Origin: Isoetes engelmannii
Taxonomy: Eukaryota; Streptophyta; Lycopodiopsida; Isoetales; Isoetaceae
NCBI GenBank assembly: GCA_011763485.2
Contig: JAANSK020268270.1
Coordinates: 1 to 21,481, forward strand
DNA: 21,481 nucleotides
Reading direction: 5' to 3'
Position numbers and translations under genes: made by a program. Under the pieces are notes generated by a model that was given only the letters and a program-made list of their open reading frames with translations, searched no databases and was not told the DNA's origin. Positions within the stretch are counted from its first letter, which is position 1. Every line of letters starts with the position of its first letter. This document shows positions 1 to 9,943 of this stretch, in pieces.

Positions 1-861
1 ATTTGGTAAAGAAATTTAAAATCCGAAAATTATGCGGTTGCAGAGTGGTGGATAGAATTAATTATGGCAGTTACCAGCGGATCATGATGACAGTTATTCC
101 AAAAATGTGCATTATGTACATAACGGTACAAATGTACATGTACAAAAAGAGCTACATTTCTAGACACCCTTTCATGCTTTTACCCTTTGGCTGATTAACC
201 CAAATGTTTGAAGCTTATGTCCAGTGTGAAGATATAGAGCTGACACACATCTTGAATCGTATTGTATCCTGGAATGCAATATTTAAGTGCACATCTAAGT
301 GAAAGGTAGAATGATACAACAAAAGATGTTAAAGTGGGAATGGAAGGCTCCAATTCTCACAGACCACAAAAAAGGTAGATTGAGAATCTTGACACATGCA
401 TCTATTTCTACAATACATAGAAGTCTATATAAATATATATGACCTATTTTCTAACTGTTGTAGCTTCACTTTTCCCTTTGTTTGTCCACAGAAGATTTGC
501 ATTTAAGATGCCCATGCAGTTATTGTTCTTAAGATATTAGTGGGAGCATAAATTAAAATGGCTACATGTAAGTTCCAAAGTTTTGCTTTCATTTTCAGCA
601 GGTTAATCTCCCAAAAAGCTGAATCATGTTAAATCAAATAAATGAACTGTGGACAGAGAGTTCTGAAGATGCAATAATGACATGGGAAAATCAACAGAGG
701 ACCAAAATATGAAAGTTTAAGAGCCTCACACCTGCCTTGTTTATTGCTGGAAGAATTGCAGCAAAATATCTTCTCCTTTCTAGGCTACAGAAAAGTAGGA
801 AATGAATAAGCAAATTGAAGCAAAACAAATAGACTGTAACTCAAATTCAAATATCCAGCTT

Positions 862-1024
862 CCTTTTAGAATGCCCTTATCACTGTCACTATATTTATGA
901 TCTCACCAGAAGATGACAGCACAATCCGGCAATTTATTATAGCACATAGATGCCTTTTAGAAGGCCCTGATGGCTGTCCTTATAATTATGATCTCACTTC
1001 AAAATGGCAGCAGATCCTTGCAAT
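862..1024 (+). repeat. Diverged direct duplication, two copies
   Basis: About 70 bp at 862-932 recurs at 953-1024. Shared landmarks in the same order are CCTTTTAGAA, a C-CCT-AT stretch, CTGTC, TTATGATCTCAC, then ATGxCAGCA, TCC and GCAA. By eye roughly 70 percent of positions agree, so the event is old. The motif ATCCAGCT occurs before the first copy and again after the second, suggesting the unit was once longer. No coding meaning is evident. Confidence 0.6.
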
Positions 1025-1092
1025 GCAGTTGATTGAAACATCCAGCTCATTAAACATCTTATGTTAGGCATGAATACAATATATACAGAACT

Positions 1093-1366
1093 GGTTTTGC
1101 CACTGACAAAATTCAATACAGCCATTTGTTCTGTATAATCATTGGGAGAATAATGAGCAAGCTTGCCATGATGTCACTACTTGTATATCACATTTCTCAA
1201 ATCTATGATGCCCCGGAAAACTTATTTCCTATGGCAAACCTACCACGTAACTATGGCTGACCTTAGTCCTTAGTCTGATTGCCACTGGCAGCCCTCTTTA
1301 CGATACAATGAGCAAGCATGTCATGATATCATTAACTATATATCATGTTTCTCAAAGCTTTCAATG
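1093..1366 (+). repeat. Second diverged direct duplication
   Basis: A segment with TTGCCACTG followed by AATGAGCAAGC, a TG-CATGAT-TCA core, TATATCA and TTTCTCAAA occurs at about 1093-1210 and again at about 1276-1366. The best part (1152-1200 against 1307-1355) agrees at roughly four positions in five. This is a different sequence from the duplication immediately upstream, so the region has undergone more than one local duplication. Confidence 0.6.
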
Positions 1367-2372
1367 TGAAGTCGTGTCTCTGAGACAAAAGAAACATATA
1401 TTTCTCTAAAAAGACTACTTACTAAAAGTCTTGTAACTTTCCTCCATCACATACACAATGAATCCAAGAGTTTAATTCTTACTCCACTGAAAGGCTGCAC
1501 GTTGGCAGGTTCGTTAGCAAACTGTATGTAAGGTGAATAAAAAAACTTCAAACAGCAGAACCCTACGCAGTGAGCAGGGCAGCAAAGCAGAAGAAGCGTG
1601 AAATTATGGATGTTCTCTATTCTTAATTTAAGGGATAGTTGTTAGTGGAAAATCCTTAGGACAATCCGACATCAGTATTAATAAGGACCAAAGTATAAGA
1701 CGAAAATTTTGGATCAAGTTGTGTCACTTATTCTTTCACTGTTTTGTAGAGTAGAAGGAAGGGTGGAGTAATTTGTATAACCAAAAAGCAATTCATATGG
1801 AAGAAACCGTGTCAAATTGAAAACAAAAGTATGGCAATCATGGAAGAATATGAGGAGGCAAAACATGCTAATAGAATGAACTAATAGAACTGGTCTGAGG
1901 GTTCTCCCATGAGATTTATCACTTATGCTAGCATCGACCTAACAGTAAAAAAAAAAATTGCTATCAACATGAAGAGACAGAACATGCATACCTGGACTAC
2001 GTGGAACTCTTTATGCCTAAAGGAAAAAATGGTTGCCATCGCATGAAGCACATGGAGCACATGAAACAGAATTTTGTCCTTGATTTGATTGAGCCAAGAA
2101 AGCTATGTTTTTTGAGGATAAAGATCATGAAGAACAAAGAGGTAAGGAACCATTGAAGTCATCGGAAGGATTTAGTTCGAGGAGAAGACATCGGCCCATC
2201 GGGTACGGGCAAGCTAAATTTTAGGAATTTTTGTAATTTTTCTAATTTCTCTAGCCGTCGGATTCAAAAATAAAGGATCTGACGGGCGGAATTGAAACTA
2301 GGTGACGTGGCTGGACATGTGGACAGGCTAGAATCGCGGGATTTAGATGACCTCGGGTTAGGCAACCCTGCT

Positions 2373-2388
2373 AAAAAAAAAAAAAAAA
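2373..2388 (+). repeat. A16 homopolymer
   Basis: Sixteen consecutive A follow a GC-richer segment (about 2180-2370) that includes a GACGTGGC motif near 2304. This could be the poly(A) tail of a short retroposed sequence or simply a slippage-prone run. It lies just outside the left end of the fold-back element. Confidence 0.5.
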
Positions 2389-2428
2389 TTCCCCTAGTTT
2401 CTCCAAGATTCCCAACGGTGCAAGTTCC

Positions 2429-2620
2429 CTCTTTTTATTCTCTCTCTAGTTTCTCTCTCTAGTTTCTCTCTTTGTCTAGTTCTTCTTTCTAGTTCATCTC
2501 TCTATTCTTTCTCTAGCCTCTCTCTCTCTAGTCTCTCTCTTTCTCTATGTATTCTCTCTCTAGTTTATCTTTCTATTCTCTCTATAGTTTCTCTCTCTTT
2601 CTAGTATCTATTCTCTCTTG
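2429..2620. repeat. CT-rich low-complexity tract (left outer arm)
   Basis: Repeats of the type CTAGTTTCTCTCTCT, all variations on TCTC with an interspersed CTAG. It is the left counterpart of the GA-rich tract at 3233-3432 and forms the outer part of the fold-back structure. Confidence 0.85.
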
Positions 2621-3232
2621 GAAGATATTATTAGAACTATATCATATGTCCACCATTGCGAATTTGCATTCTAAAAGAATTAGGACAAAATGAGTATCCG
2701 GCGACAATCCGGCAAGTCTAAAAAATTTCCCGACGTAAAAAAAGCAAAAAACCTTTTGGCTACATCATATTAGAAAAATTCCAAAAACTTTTTTACCATC
2801 GGCAAAACAACTAGTAATTCTAGCTTTTAGATCATTAGATATGCTAGAATATACCTTACGATGCTCACAACTCATCCTCCCACTAACGAATTGCACCAGG
2901 GGCAATCCAAAAACATCATGCATTCGACGACCCATGATGTTTTTGGATTGTCCTTGGGGCAATTCGTTCGGGGGGAATGGGTTGTGAGCATCGTGAGGTA
3001 TATTCTAGCATATCTAATGATCTAATGGCTAGAATTACTAGTTGTTTTGCCGGTGGTGAAAAGGTTTTTGGAATTTTTCTAATATGATATACCCAACTGA
3101 TTTTTGCTTTTTTGACGCAGGGAGAATTTTTAGACTAGCCGGATTGTCGCCGGATACTCATTTTGTCCTAATTTTTTTAGAATGCAAATTTGCAATGGTG
3201 GACATATGATATAGTTCTAATAATATCCTCCT

Positions 3233-3432
3233 AGAGAGGATATAAACTAGAAAGAGAATAGAAAGCTAAACTAGAGAGAGAATACATGGAGAAAGAGAGA
3301 GACGAGAGAGAGAATAACAACAAAGAGAGAAACTAAGGAGAGAAACTAGAGAGAGAAACTAGAAAGAAAAAACAGCAGCATAGAAAACTAGAGAGAGAAT
3401 AGAAAAAGAGACCAGAGAGAGAGAGAGAGAAA
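3233..3432. repeat. GA-rich low-complexity tract (right outer arm)
   Basis: Repeats of the type AGAGAGAAACTAG. CTAGAGAGAGAATAG followed by AAAAAGAG near 3388-3410 is the inverted match of the stretch at 2429-2449. The GA tract is interrupted by short AAAC and CAGCAGCA stretches and ends where the LINE endonuclease remnant begins. Confidence 0.85.
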
Positions 3433-3442
3433 CAAGCTTGCA

Positions 3443-5262
3443 GACATGATTGGTAGGAATTTTAATGTCCTTGTTGCAGCAGATGACTCTGCTAGTGCAA
3501 CGGTGGTGATACCATTGCTCCCGTCCTTGCCAATCATCCTCACTCAGGCCGATCATTTTGGTCATTGGGCTCTGATTGTGTGGCAGGAACGTGGAGTTAA
3601 GCATGGATTGTAAAATGTTTATGCTCACAATAGGCCCTGTCAGAAAGCTTCATTGTAGACTTCCTTGCGATGTAAATTGCTAAGTTTGAGCCACGACACT
3701 TTCTGGATTTTTGTTGGGGATGTCAATATGGTGGAAGTGGAGTATGATTGGTTGGGGGCTACGTCTACAGTGGTGTCTAGTTTTGAACGCCAGCAGCGAC
3801 TCCATCTACTCAATGACTGCAACCTCTCAGAGATTGATGGCGAAAGTGCTTTTACCTGATGCAATGGTCATGTCGGTGGGGGTCGTGCAAGCTTCCGATT
3901 GGATAGAGCTCACTGGAATGCAGCTGAAGCTGCACCATTTCCAGGTCTCTTTCAGTCCTGCCTCAAAGACAACTCAGTTTCAGATCATCATCCACAATTC
4001 CTTTCAGATGAGCATACGTAGCAGCGGCGTCCCAAACAGACTTGTTTTCGCTTGAATGTAAAGTTCTTGAAAGATGCTGACTTTCAGGAAGCTTGCACGA
4101 GCATTGGGACAACTGCCTTTAGCCGACGTCGAGGGATGGCCGGCATAGTCGATGCACTTGTAGCGGTAAAAGGTTTTGCCAAGCAGTGGGACCGAGAGTC
4201 TACAACAGCAGGTCGAGCTTTACTGGACGCCTTGTATTAGGATCTTCTCCAGTCTCGGCAGGTACTTCTTTCAGGAGTTCATGAATGTGACATTCTGGCA
4301 CAGATCCAAGCTTTATTGGAGGAGCAAATCCAAGCGGCGAAGACGTCAGATGGCTCGGTGCTCACAAAGCCAGCAGAGCTCAAGCAACGTCTACACAATC
4401 ACCTCAAGACCTTCTTTGCTGAGCGGCATCTTCCCTTCCAGTCAGAAATGCGAGATGCAATTTTGTCCAGGATCTCTGCCATCATTTCTGAGGAGCAACT
4501 CGTTTCAATAAAGGCGGCCATAACGGCTAACGATTTAGGTTCGGCAGTCTTTGAACTCAAAAAAGGCAAGTGCCCAGGGTTGGATGGTATGCCAATTGAG
4601 TTATTTCAGGAATATTAGAAATGGTTGGAGACAGATGTGTATGATGCTTTTTGTGATTTTCGTCAGTCTACAGCTTTGGATAGAATTCTGAACACAGGTG
4701 CCATCTCACTCATACCTAAGGTTAAATATCCTCAGACTATTTCAGACTGGTGACCAATCACCTTGTTCTCATCTGTGCAGAAGGTCTTTGTCAAGACTTT
4801 TGCAGAACCGGTGAAGGGAACCTTGGTGTCCATCTCTACAACTCAATCAGGCTTCCTTCCAAAAAGATGCATTCTGAATAATGTAGCTGCTGCTTACGAG
4901 GGAATCTATTCGGCACGTCGGTGGAACCTTCATGTTGTGTATCTCAAGCTTGATTTTACGAAGGCATAGGACAATGTAAGCTGGGAGTTCATGCGCCTAT
5001 GTATGCTCAGGTTGGGATTTGGGCAGCAATTCACGTCAGACGTAATGAAGCTACATGTCTTTGCCCGTGCGACTGTTATATTCCATGGTGAGCCATCAGA
5101 GGTTTTCCCACTTGGTTGTGGTATTTGTCAGGGATGCCCCTTAGCGCCACTACTCTTCACAATTGTCGGGGAGGCCTTGTCACAACTATTTACTGTTGCA
5201 ACAACAGAAGGGCTCCTCCATGATCTCGTGATGGAGGATAGTACACATGAATTTTTAATCAA
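3443..5262 (+). pseudogene. LINE ORF2 remnant: endonuclease C-terminal half and reverse transcriptase core
   Basis: One reading frame (codons starting at 3443, 3665, 4052 and so on) can be followed for 1.8 kb, broken mainly by single stop codons (for example 3857, 4019, 4238, 4616, 4751 and 4967). Endonuclease signatures are DTFWIFVGDVNMVE (GDxN motif, near 3692-3733) and NSVSDHHPQF (SDH motif, about 3970-4000). Reverse transcriptase signatures are PITLFSSVQK, QSGFLPKRCILNNV and LKLDFTKA followed by DNVSWEFM, then GCGICQGCPLAPLLF near 5118-5160. Several stops stand where the family has Trp or Arg (for example FT-stop-CNG and DW-stop-PITL), consistent with C-to-T or G-to-A change. A shift at the T run 5252-5256 moves the frame just before the catalytic YxDD box. 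Confidence 0.88.
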
Positions 5263-5790
5263 TATGTAGATGACATGTTTCTTTTTCTGGTCGCTAACGT
5301 TGAGAACCTAAAAGCTGCCAAATTGCTCTTGGATACGTTTTCGCTGGCTTCCGGTATACGTGTGGTGTGGCATAAGTGTACAACCCTATGAGCGTTGGAT
5401 ATCCCGACTCCAGCATGTGTTCATGCATATCCATGGAAATTGCTTGCTCATGGACATGCCACCAAGTTGCTCGGGATTCCAGTTGGCATTCATGTTGGTG
5501 CTGGAAATGCATGGGAAGAAATTACCAAGGGTTTGAAGGACTTGTTTTGGTGGTCCACCGCAAAGTTGTCTTTTGCCGGTTGCATTATAGTGGCCAAGTC
5601 AATCCTCAGTAGTACCCACGTCTATATGGCATCCTGACTGCTAGCCCCATAGGTCAAAGTACATGAGCTGATTGCAATAATCCGAAACTTTATATGGGCT
5701 GGTACCGAGGAAGGTGTTGTGGTTAAGGTGGCTTGTTCTAAATGCATCCTCCCAAAATGGGCCGGTGGTATAAGTATGATGGACTTCTAG
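5257..5790 (+). pseudogene. LINE ORF2 remnant: YVDD box and connection region
   Basis: In the next frame the sequence reads NQYVDDMFLFL at 5257-5289, the catalytic box of the reverse transcriptase, with Val where plant L1 elements generally have Ala (YADD). It continues with LLDTFSLASG and a WHKC segment, then, after a stop near 5389, a 5395-5637 stretch with HATKLLGIPVG and WEEITKGLKDLFWWSTAKLS. This is the thumb and connection part typical of plant L1 ORF2, where LGIP and the WxxxxLS region recur. Further stops lie at 5635 and beyond. Frames become harder to follow from 5790 to 6460. Confidence 0.8.
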
Positions 5791-6459
5791 TAATGTAGAG
5801 CAAAGCCCTCATCTCAAAATTCATTTGGGCGGCTCTTGAATGGTGCAGATGACTCTCCTGGTCTATGCCTTCTTAGGCAAAACAACAGGTCGAGCTTCTA
5901 GGTAAAACGACGGTCAAACCAATCCTACCATGGGCATTATTTCATCCTTTGCATCCTTTCTCAAATGCTTCTTCTTTCAAAGTGGAATCTTGGCATCATG
6001 GGATGTAGTCAGACAGCTTTTTCGACCGTGTCCTTCCATCCATGCCCTACTAGAGATTCCATGGTGGTGGGCACCACTACTGCCAGACCTTTCATCGCCT
6101 CCACTGGCTACATTAGTTCATCCCCTTACACAGAAATGATGGATTCTTGTAGGTGTCGTTTGTATCCAAAGTTTTTCTGAGTTCCCTTTCTCGTTTAAAA
6201 GCATTTCCGGTTCATCACACACTTCTTCGAGGAGCATGGTATGAAGGCAGCCCTCTATTATCTTGGCCTGAATTCCAGGCAAAAAATCTACTCTTCCGTT
6301 GGGATCTCTCATTATGGGAGACGGTCACAAATTATTTGCCTCTAAGGGTGGAAGTTTGTGTTACAGAAAGAATGCCTTCGGGCTGTCACACAAATATTCA
6401 CACAGGCAAGCATTTTGTCAGCTCCGTATATCGCCTCCTCTTAGCACCATAACCCCTCC

Positions 6460-7098
6460 CACTGCCAAATGGGTGCACTTGCAAGTTCCGCAGTGCAATT
6501 CGGGTCGTACATGGCATTGGCTTTAGGTGCATTGCTCCATTCTAAATTGTCGGTACTTTGGTGGCAGATCATTCATCGGTGTTGGGCTTGGGTGTTGATT
6601 GTTCTCTGCATGTACCGTCTCATAGGCCTTTGGCCTCCGTGGACGTTAAAATATACTTCCTTCCTTCCTTCCATGTTAAAGCCTTCAGACATCTCTATGA
6701 TTCTCGCATATCTGTAGTATGCCCGCTCTGCCTTTCAGACATGGAAACTCTTGAGCATTGTTTTTTTCTCTTGTCCAGAAGTTCAGCCGGCGTGGTCTTG
6801 GTTACAAGGTTTATTTAACAGCGTATTGGATTGCCAAAGCATCGCCTTCGCCTCCTACCCCAATGCATGGCCCTCAGTTCGACAGACAGAGAGCATTCCA
6901 TCTTGGTTCTGGTTGGCTCCTGTGGTCAATATGGGAACGTTGCAGACATCATATTTTTCATGGCACCTACTCATATGTTCGCGCGTTATTTCTGTGGCCC
7001 AGGCTAAGATACTAATGGCTTATAAGTGCTCCTCCCTTGACCCAGAGGTGAGGGATTCTATCTGGATTCAATACCTTCAAATTGGTTCTTATCATTAG
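6460..7098 (+). pseudogene. LINE ORF2 C-terminal zf-RVT-like remnant
   Basis: The fragment CPLCLSDMETLEHCFF (about 6721-6768), followed in another frame by CPEVQPAWSWLQGLF (about 6775-6816), is the Cys/His zinc-finger-like end (zf-RVT) of plant LINE ORF2, in which CPxC, EtxeHxFxxC and xxxWxxW motifs follow each other. The upstream piece at 6558-6720 (VLGLGVDCSLHVPSHRP and so on) is the usual preceding segment. At least one frameshift separates the two halves. A stop at 7096-7098 ends the last frame, about 110 bp before the AATAAA signal. Confidence 0.8.
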
Positions 7099-7210
7099 TC
7101 TCATATTCTGGAGTAAGTATATTGTGCTTCAGGCTCTTGTTCCTGTGGTTTCTTCTTGTGCTTACACAATTAGATGAGACCTGTATATTATGTAATGTTT
7201 ATAGCTGATT

Positions 7211-7249
7211 AATAAACTTTTTGCTTTCGTCCTTCAGAAAAAAAAAAAA
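7211..7249 (+). terminator. LINE polyadenylation signal and poly(A) tail
   Basis: AATAAA at 7211-7216 is followed 21 bp later by twelve A (7238-7249). This marks the 3' end of the LINE and the transcript from which it was copied. Confidence 0.8.
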
Positions 7250-7580
7250 GGGAAGAAAAGAGCATCATGCATTTGAAGGGGATAATGAGAACATCTATGT
7301 AGACAAATGTTGTCAAGCTATAAGGTTGTCAGATGGGTGGTTTTAGAAAACTTGAAGCATTTCATAAAAATGCATTAACTTAATCTTGATAACCATGATC
7401 GTGATGGTCTGCTTGCTTAATGAGAAGATTAAAGACAACAATAGTTCTAGATAAATATGTAACTTCGTGCATTATGAACACAATATTTACGTGTACTCCC
7501 AAATATTGTATAGTTGAGACTAGGTGCTTAGTGGAGAAGAATGTGTCATACATATTTTAACGCTTTGGAAATTAAATTAA
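7250..7580. other. Intergenic DNA, nothing recognised
   Basis: AT-rich sequence between the LINE tail and the MITE. I see no coding frame, RNA gene or repeat within it. Confidence 0.5.
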
Positions 7581-8037
7581 GGGAAAAACTGCGAAATACC
7601 TCTATGTTTTTGCTAAAATTTGCCCAAATGCCCCCAGTTTTGGGGGTATTTTTATGGAAATGATCATAACTTTTTTGCAATGATCTAAACAAGAATGTGT
7701 TCTTCAGATGCATTGTAGAGGAGGATGAGATCTTCCTATCAAACCTAAGATCATCTAAATTGGAGTCCGAAATCACAAGTTATGTGATTTTTAATCCACA
7801 AAACATTTATAAGAATTTAGGAGGGATTTAGAAGACTATAACTTAAATTTTTGGACTCCAATTTAGGTGATCTTAGCTTTGATAAAGAGATCTCATCCTC
7901 CTCTATGATATATTTGAAGAACACATTCTCCTTTGGATCATCGCAAAAAGGTTACGGTCATTTCCATAAAAATACCCCCAAAACGAGGGGTTTGGACAAT
8001 TTTAGCAAAACATAACGTGTACTTCACAGTTTTTCCC
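7581..8037. mobile_element. Palindromic Mutator-like MITE, 457 bp
   Basis: The element starts GGGAAAAACTG (7581) and ends CAGTTTTTCCC (8037), a perfect 11-bp terminal inverted repeat. The two halves are inverted copies for almost their full length: for example GGGGGTATTTTTATGGAAATG on the left (7641-7661) is mirrored near 7961-7980, and GAGGAGGATGAGATC is mirrored by GATCTCATCCTCCTC. By eye about 85 percent of positions pair around a centre near 7809. Nine-base flanks TTAAATTAA (7572-7580) and TAGAATTAA (8038-8046) agree at seven of nine positions, the target-duplication length typical of Mutator-like elements. It has no coding capacity; open frames inside it are chance products of the palindrome. 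Confidence 0.85.
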
Positions 8038-8130
8038 TAGAATTAACACTATTTTTGAGGAACCATTATACATTTAATTGCATTACCCACAAAGACTTAT
8101 AGCTAGAAAGAAACGAATATACAATATCTG

Positions 8131-8260
8131 AATGGTCGAAGAGCAAGGCCAATGGTTATTTCAATCTCAATGCTTTGTCCTTGAAGTCACAAGTTCAAAC
8201 CCAAAACATTACAATCCTATGATGGCATAGGATTTTTGTCTTTATTTGATGCGCGCATAG
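8131..8260 (+). mobile_element. Possible tRNA-derived SINE fragment
   Basis: ATGGTCGAAGAGCAAGGCC (8132-8150) resembles an RNA polymerase III A box with its flanks (TGGCCGAGTGGTTAAGGC type), and AAGTTCAAACCC (8191-8202) resembles a B box, at a plausible spacing of about 50 bp. No tRNA acceptor pairing is visible, so it is not a functional tRNA. I see no clear tail or target duplication. Chance similarity is a real alternative. Confidence 0.25.
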
Positions 8261-9050
8261 AATGCCACTGAACTTCTCAATTAGGAGCTTCGTCAAAGGC
8301 CACATGAGCTACGGCGTAATGACACACCCCCGTATTATTTTGTCAGTCCCCTTTAAACCAAAGTAGACCTTAAATTCTGCCCCGCTAGCTAGTTGCTCTC
8401 AATTCGACCACTACAAGAATCAATTAGACGGTTTTGCCATCTCTGTCAATCTTCATAGTCACAATACTTAAGGGGCCATGTTTACTATGAAGTCCACTGG
8501 TATCCACCATGAAGGGAAGGTCTTTGCTTCAAATTTATAAAAATATATATTTTTTTTAATTTTTATTTTAATCCCTCCCTTCCTCTATGTCCACGTATGC
8601 GTCTCCCTTTTTTTTTCCCTATCTCGGTTGCTTGATTGTCGGATTCCATTTTTGTCAATGTTCCTAATTGTGGATGATCTATCACTAAACACATGTATAA
8701 ACACAACAACACTTGACAAGAATGTACACCATTTGTTTTTATTGTCAATGACACAATGTGAATTTTGTTTCATCTTATGATGTTTGAATTTACCTACAAC
8801 ACCATGCATGCATCTTATGTTGAGCAAATGCAAAGTGGCTTGTCTTATCTAAGAAGCTATATGCAATAGGTTTGTGACTTTTGTATTTCCCCGGGTGTTG
8901 GATATGAAATTTCTTGTTTGTTTGTGGCGATTGACAGACAACTTGTAGAAAAAGCGAGGTTGATGCATCTGTTGGCTACTAAAGCGAGAAAATTAGACCA
9001 AGGAATCTAACCAGTTGGTTATTTGAGATAAATATTCTTGTCCAGGTGAA
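8261..9050. other. Intergenic DNA, no gene seen
   Basis: AT-rich sequence with T runs and short open frames on the minus strand (8563-8833) that show no recognisable protein signature. No repeat or RNA gene was recognised. Confidence 0.5.
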
Positions 9051-9137
9051 GAAGACCAAGGAATATAAGAAGAATATGCAAGATACCATGTCAGAAGACC
9101 AAGTAATATAAGAAGACAAGGCAAGTTTACCATGTCA
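9051..9137 (+). repeat. Two-copy 43/44-bp tandem repeat
   Basis: GAAGACCAAGGAATATAAGA begins the first unit at 9051 and GAAGACCAAGTAATATAAGA the second at 9094; both end in ACCATGTCA. A related fragment, GACCAAGGAATCTAA, lies at about 8996-9010. The array sits some 420 bp upstream of the probable BTPC TATA box; no function can be read from it. Confidence 0.75.
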
Positions 9138-9515
9138 GATGAAAACCTGAAGTCCCTACATAACATTGACTACATAACATTGAAGGCCTCATAAGATAAG
9201 GAATTGGCAGACAAAAATCTAAAGTAAAGGTCCATACCAATATCTATTTGGCCAAACGAACCACATAATTTAGAGAAGTGGCATTATTATTAACTCTAGA
9301 AATCTATTCAGGTATAGGAAACAATAGAAAGTAGGCAATCCACTTGACCAAACATATCTTTTTAGGAGGCCTTTTAGGGCGCTGTAAGACTCCAGGTCAG
9401 CAATTATCTGCATTAGAAGAGTTCTAGCCATACCATATTTGGATCCAATCCCAGCCCTAGGACATAAACCACTGTTGGGCTCAATCTCAAACCGTTGGAT
9501 TAACCCCCCAAATTC
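9138..9515. other. Upstream region of the BTPC gene
   Basis: Non-coding DNA between the tandem repeat and the probable core promoter. I see no open frame of interest. It presumably holds upstream promoter elements, but none can be named with confidence from sequence alone. Confidence 0.4.
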
Positions 9516-9523
9516 TATTTAAA
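9516..9523 (+). promoter_or_regulatory. Probable TATA box of the BTPC gene
   Basis: TATTTAAA in the context TTCTATTTAAACCC, followed by a pyrimidine-rich stretch (CCCTTTGTCCCTGCTACACTGGCACC) in two blocks, is a typical plant core-promoter arrangement. A start of transcription around 9545-9555 would follow. The distance to the ATG (about 420 bp) is acceptable if the leader contains the intron proposed below. Confidence 0.45.
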
Positions 9524-9565
9524 CCCTTTGTCCCTGCTACACTGGCACCTAAGATCAGAATCGAG

Positions 9566-9927
9566 GTAGGCAGCAGCTGTTCCTTCCATGCATTCCTAGT
9601 TCTGAGTGTTTGCCTTGTCAAGTATAAACCATTTCCGTTATTACTTTGCTTGCATTTCAATTGTTACTTTGTAATCTTATTGGGCTCAATCAGCTTCGAA
9701 TTTACATAATCTTATGATTTTGTCTCATAATGCCTTCTCGTAGTAATTCTTTGTTTATTTAGCAATCTTGTAGTTGAATTAGAGTTCTGCTAAATTTCTC
9801 TTAATTGCTTGTTTTGCCACCTTTAGTTGACTACTGAACTCCAAAATAGTTCAATTTGCCTAGTGGGAAAGAGAGGAATTGCCCTATGGTCCCTCAGTTT
9901 TCACATCTTTACATGTCTGTTTCTTAG
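9566..9927 (+). other. Probable intron in the 5' leader of the BTPC gene
   Basis: A donor-like AATCGAG|GTAGGC (donor G at 9566) precedes a T-rich stretch with long TTTATTT, TTTGTTT and CTTAATTG segments and ends at a polypyrimidine acceptor TTTCTTAG|GTTCGG (9927). The second leader exon would be 9928-9943, directly before the ATG. The composition and acceptor are convincing; the donor choice is the weaker part. An RNA-seq junction would settle it. Confidence 0.4.
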
Positions 9928-9943
9928 GTTCGGAGTCGTAAAG

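Larger units (their letters stand above)
1..2371. other. AT-rich intergenic DNA without a recognisable gene
   Basis: No reading frame here shows codon structure or a family I recognise; the only open frame near the left edge is 63 codons and has no recognisable motif. The stretch is AT-rich with many stops in all frames. It holds two sets of diverged direct duplications (listed separately). From about 2180 to 2370 the base composition becomes clearly more GC-rich and the segment ends in a run of 16 A (2373-2388), which could be the tail of a small retroposed sequence, though I see no matching target duplication. Confidence 0.6.
2420..3432. mobile_element. Fold-back (long inverted repeat) element, about 1 kb
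   Basis: The two halves are inverted copies around a centre near 2926. The innermost arms are CATCATG (2914-2920) and CATGATG (2933-2939), with a 12-nt loop at 2921-2932. Pairing continues outward: TGTCCACCATTGC at 2648-2660 matches GCAATGGTGGACA at 3192-3204, and GAGTATCCGGCGACAATCCGG is present in both arms apart from being inverted. By eye about nine positions in ten agree over the central 280 bp of each arm. The outer parts are simple-sequence tracts, CT-rich on the left (2429-2620) and GA-rich on the right (3233-3432), also roughly complementary. No transposase frame is present. It could be a non-autonomous fold-back DNA transposon or a local inverted duplication; I see no clear target duplication because the right end abuts the LINE remnant. 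Confidence 0.85.
3433..7249 (+). mobile_element. L1-type LINE, 5'-truncated and decayed
   Basis: The element is read from the remains of a plant L1-like ORF2 in the usual order: carboxyl half of an APE-type endonuclease, reverse transcriptase, then a zf-RVT-like zinc-finger segment, a short 3' UTR with AATAAA (7211-7216) and a 12-A tail (7238-7249). There is no ORF1 and the endonuclease lacks its amino half, so the copy is 5'-truncated, the usual result of incomplete reverse transcription. It abuts the fold-back element on its left. I could not find a convincing target-site duplication; GGAAGAAAAGAG after the tail resembles the GA-rich DNA at 3391-3410 but that tract is repetitive. Confidence 0.9.

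Noticed and set aside
862-1366. CRISPR-like array
   Set aside because: The repeats are only two copies each, diverged and irregularly spaced, in a plant nuclear context.
7250-7262. GGAAGAAAAGAG after the LINE tail as a target-site duplication with 3391-3410
   Set aside because: The 5' candidate lies in a GA-rich low-complexity tract where such a match is expected by chance.
7546-7776. 76-codon minus-strand open frame
   Set aside because: It is a by-product of the palindromic MITE arm and its start and stop do not respect the element's borders.
8563-8833. Two minus-strand open frames of 63 and 82 codons
   Set aside because: They are short, overlapping, low in recognisable features and located in AT-rich intergenic DNA.
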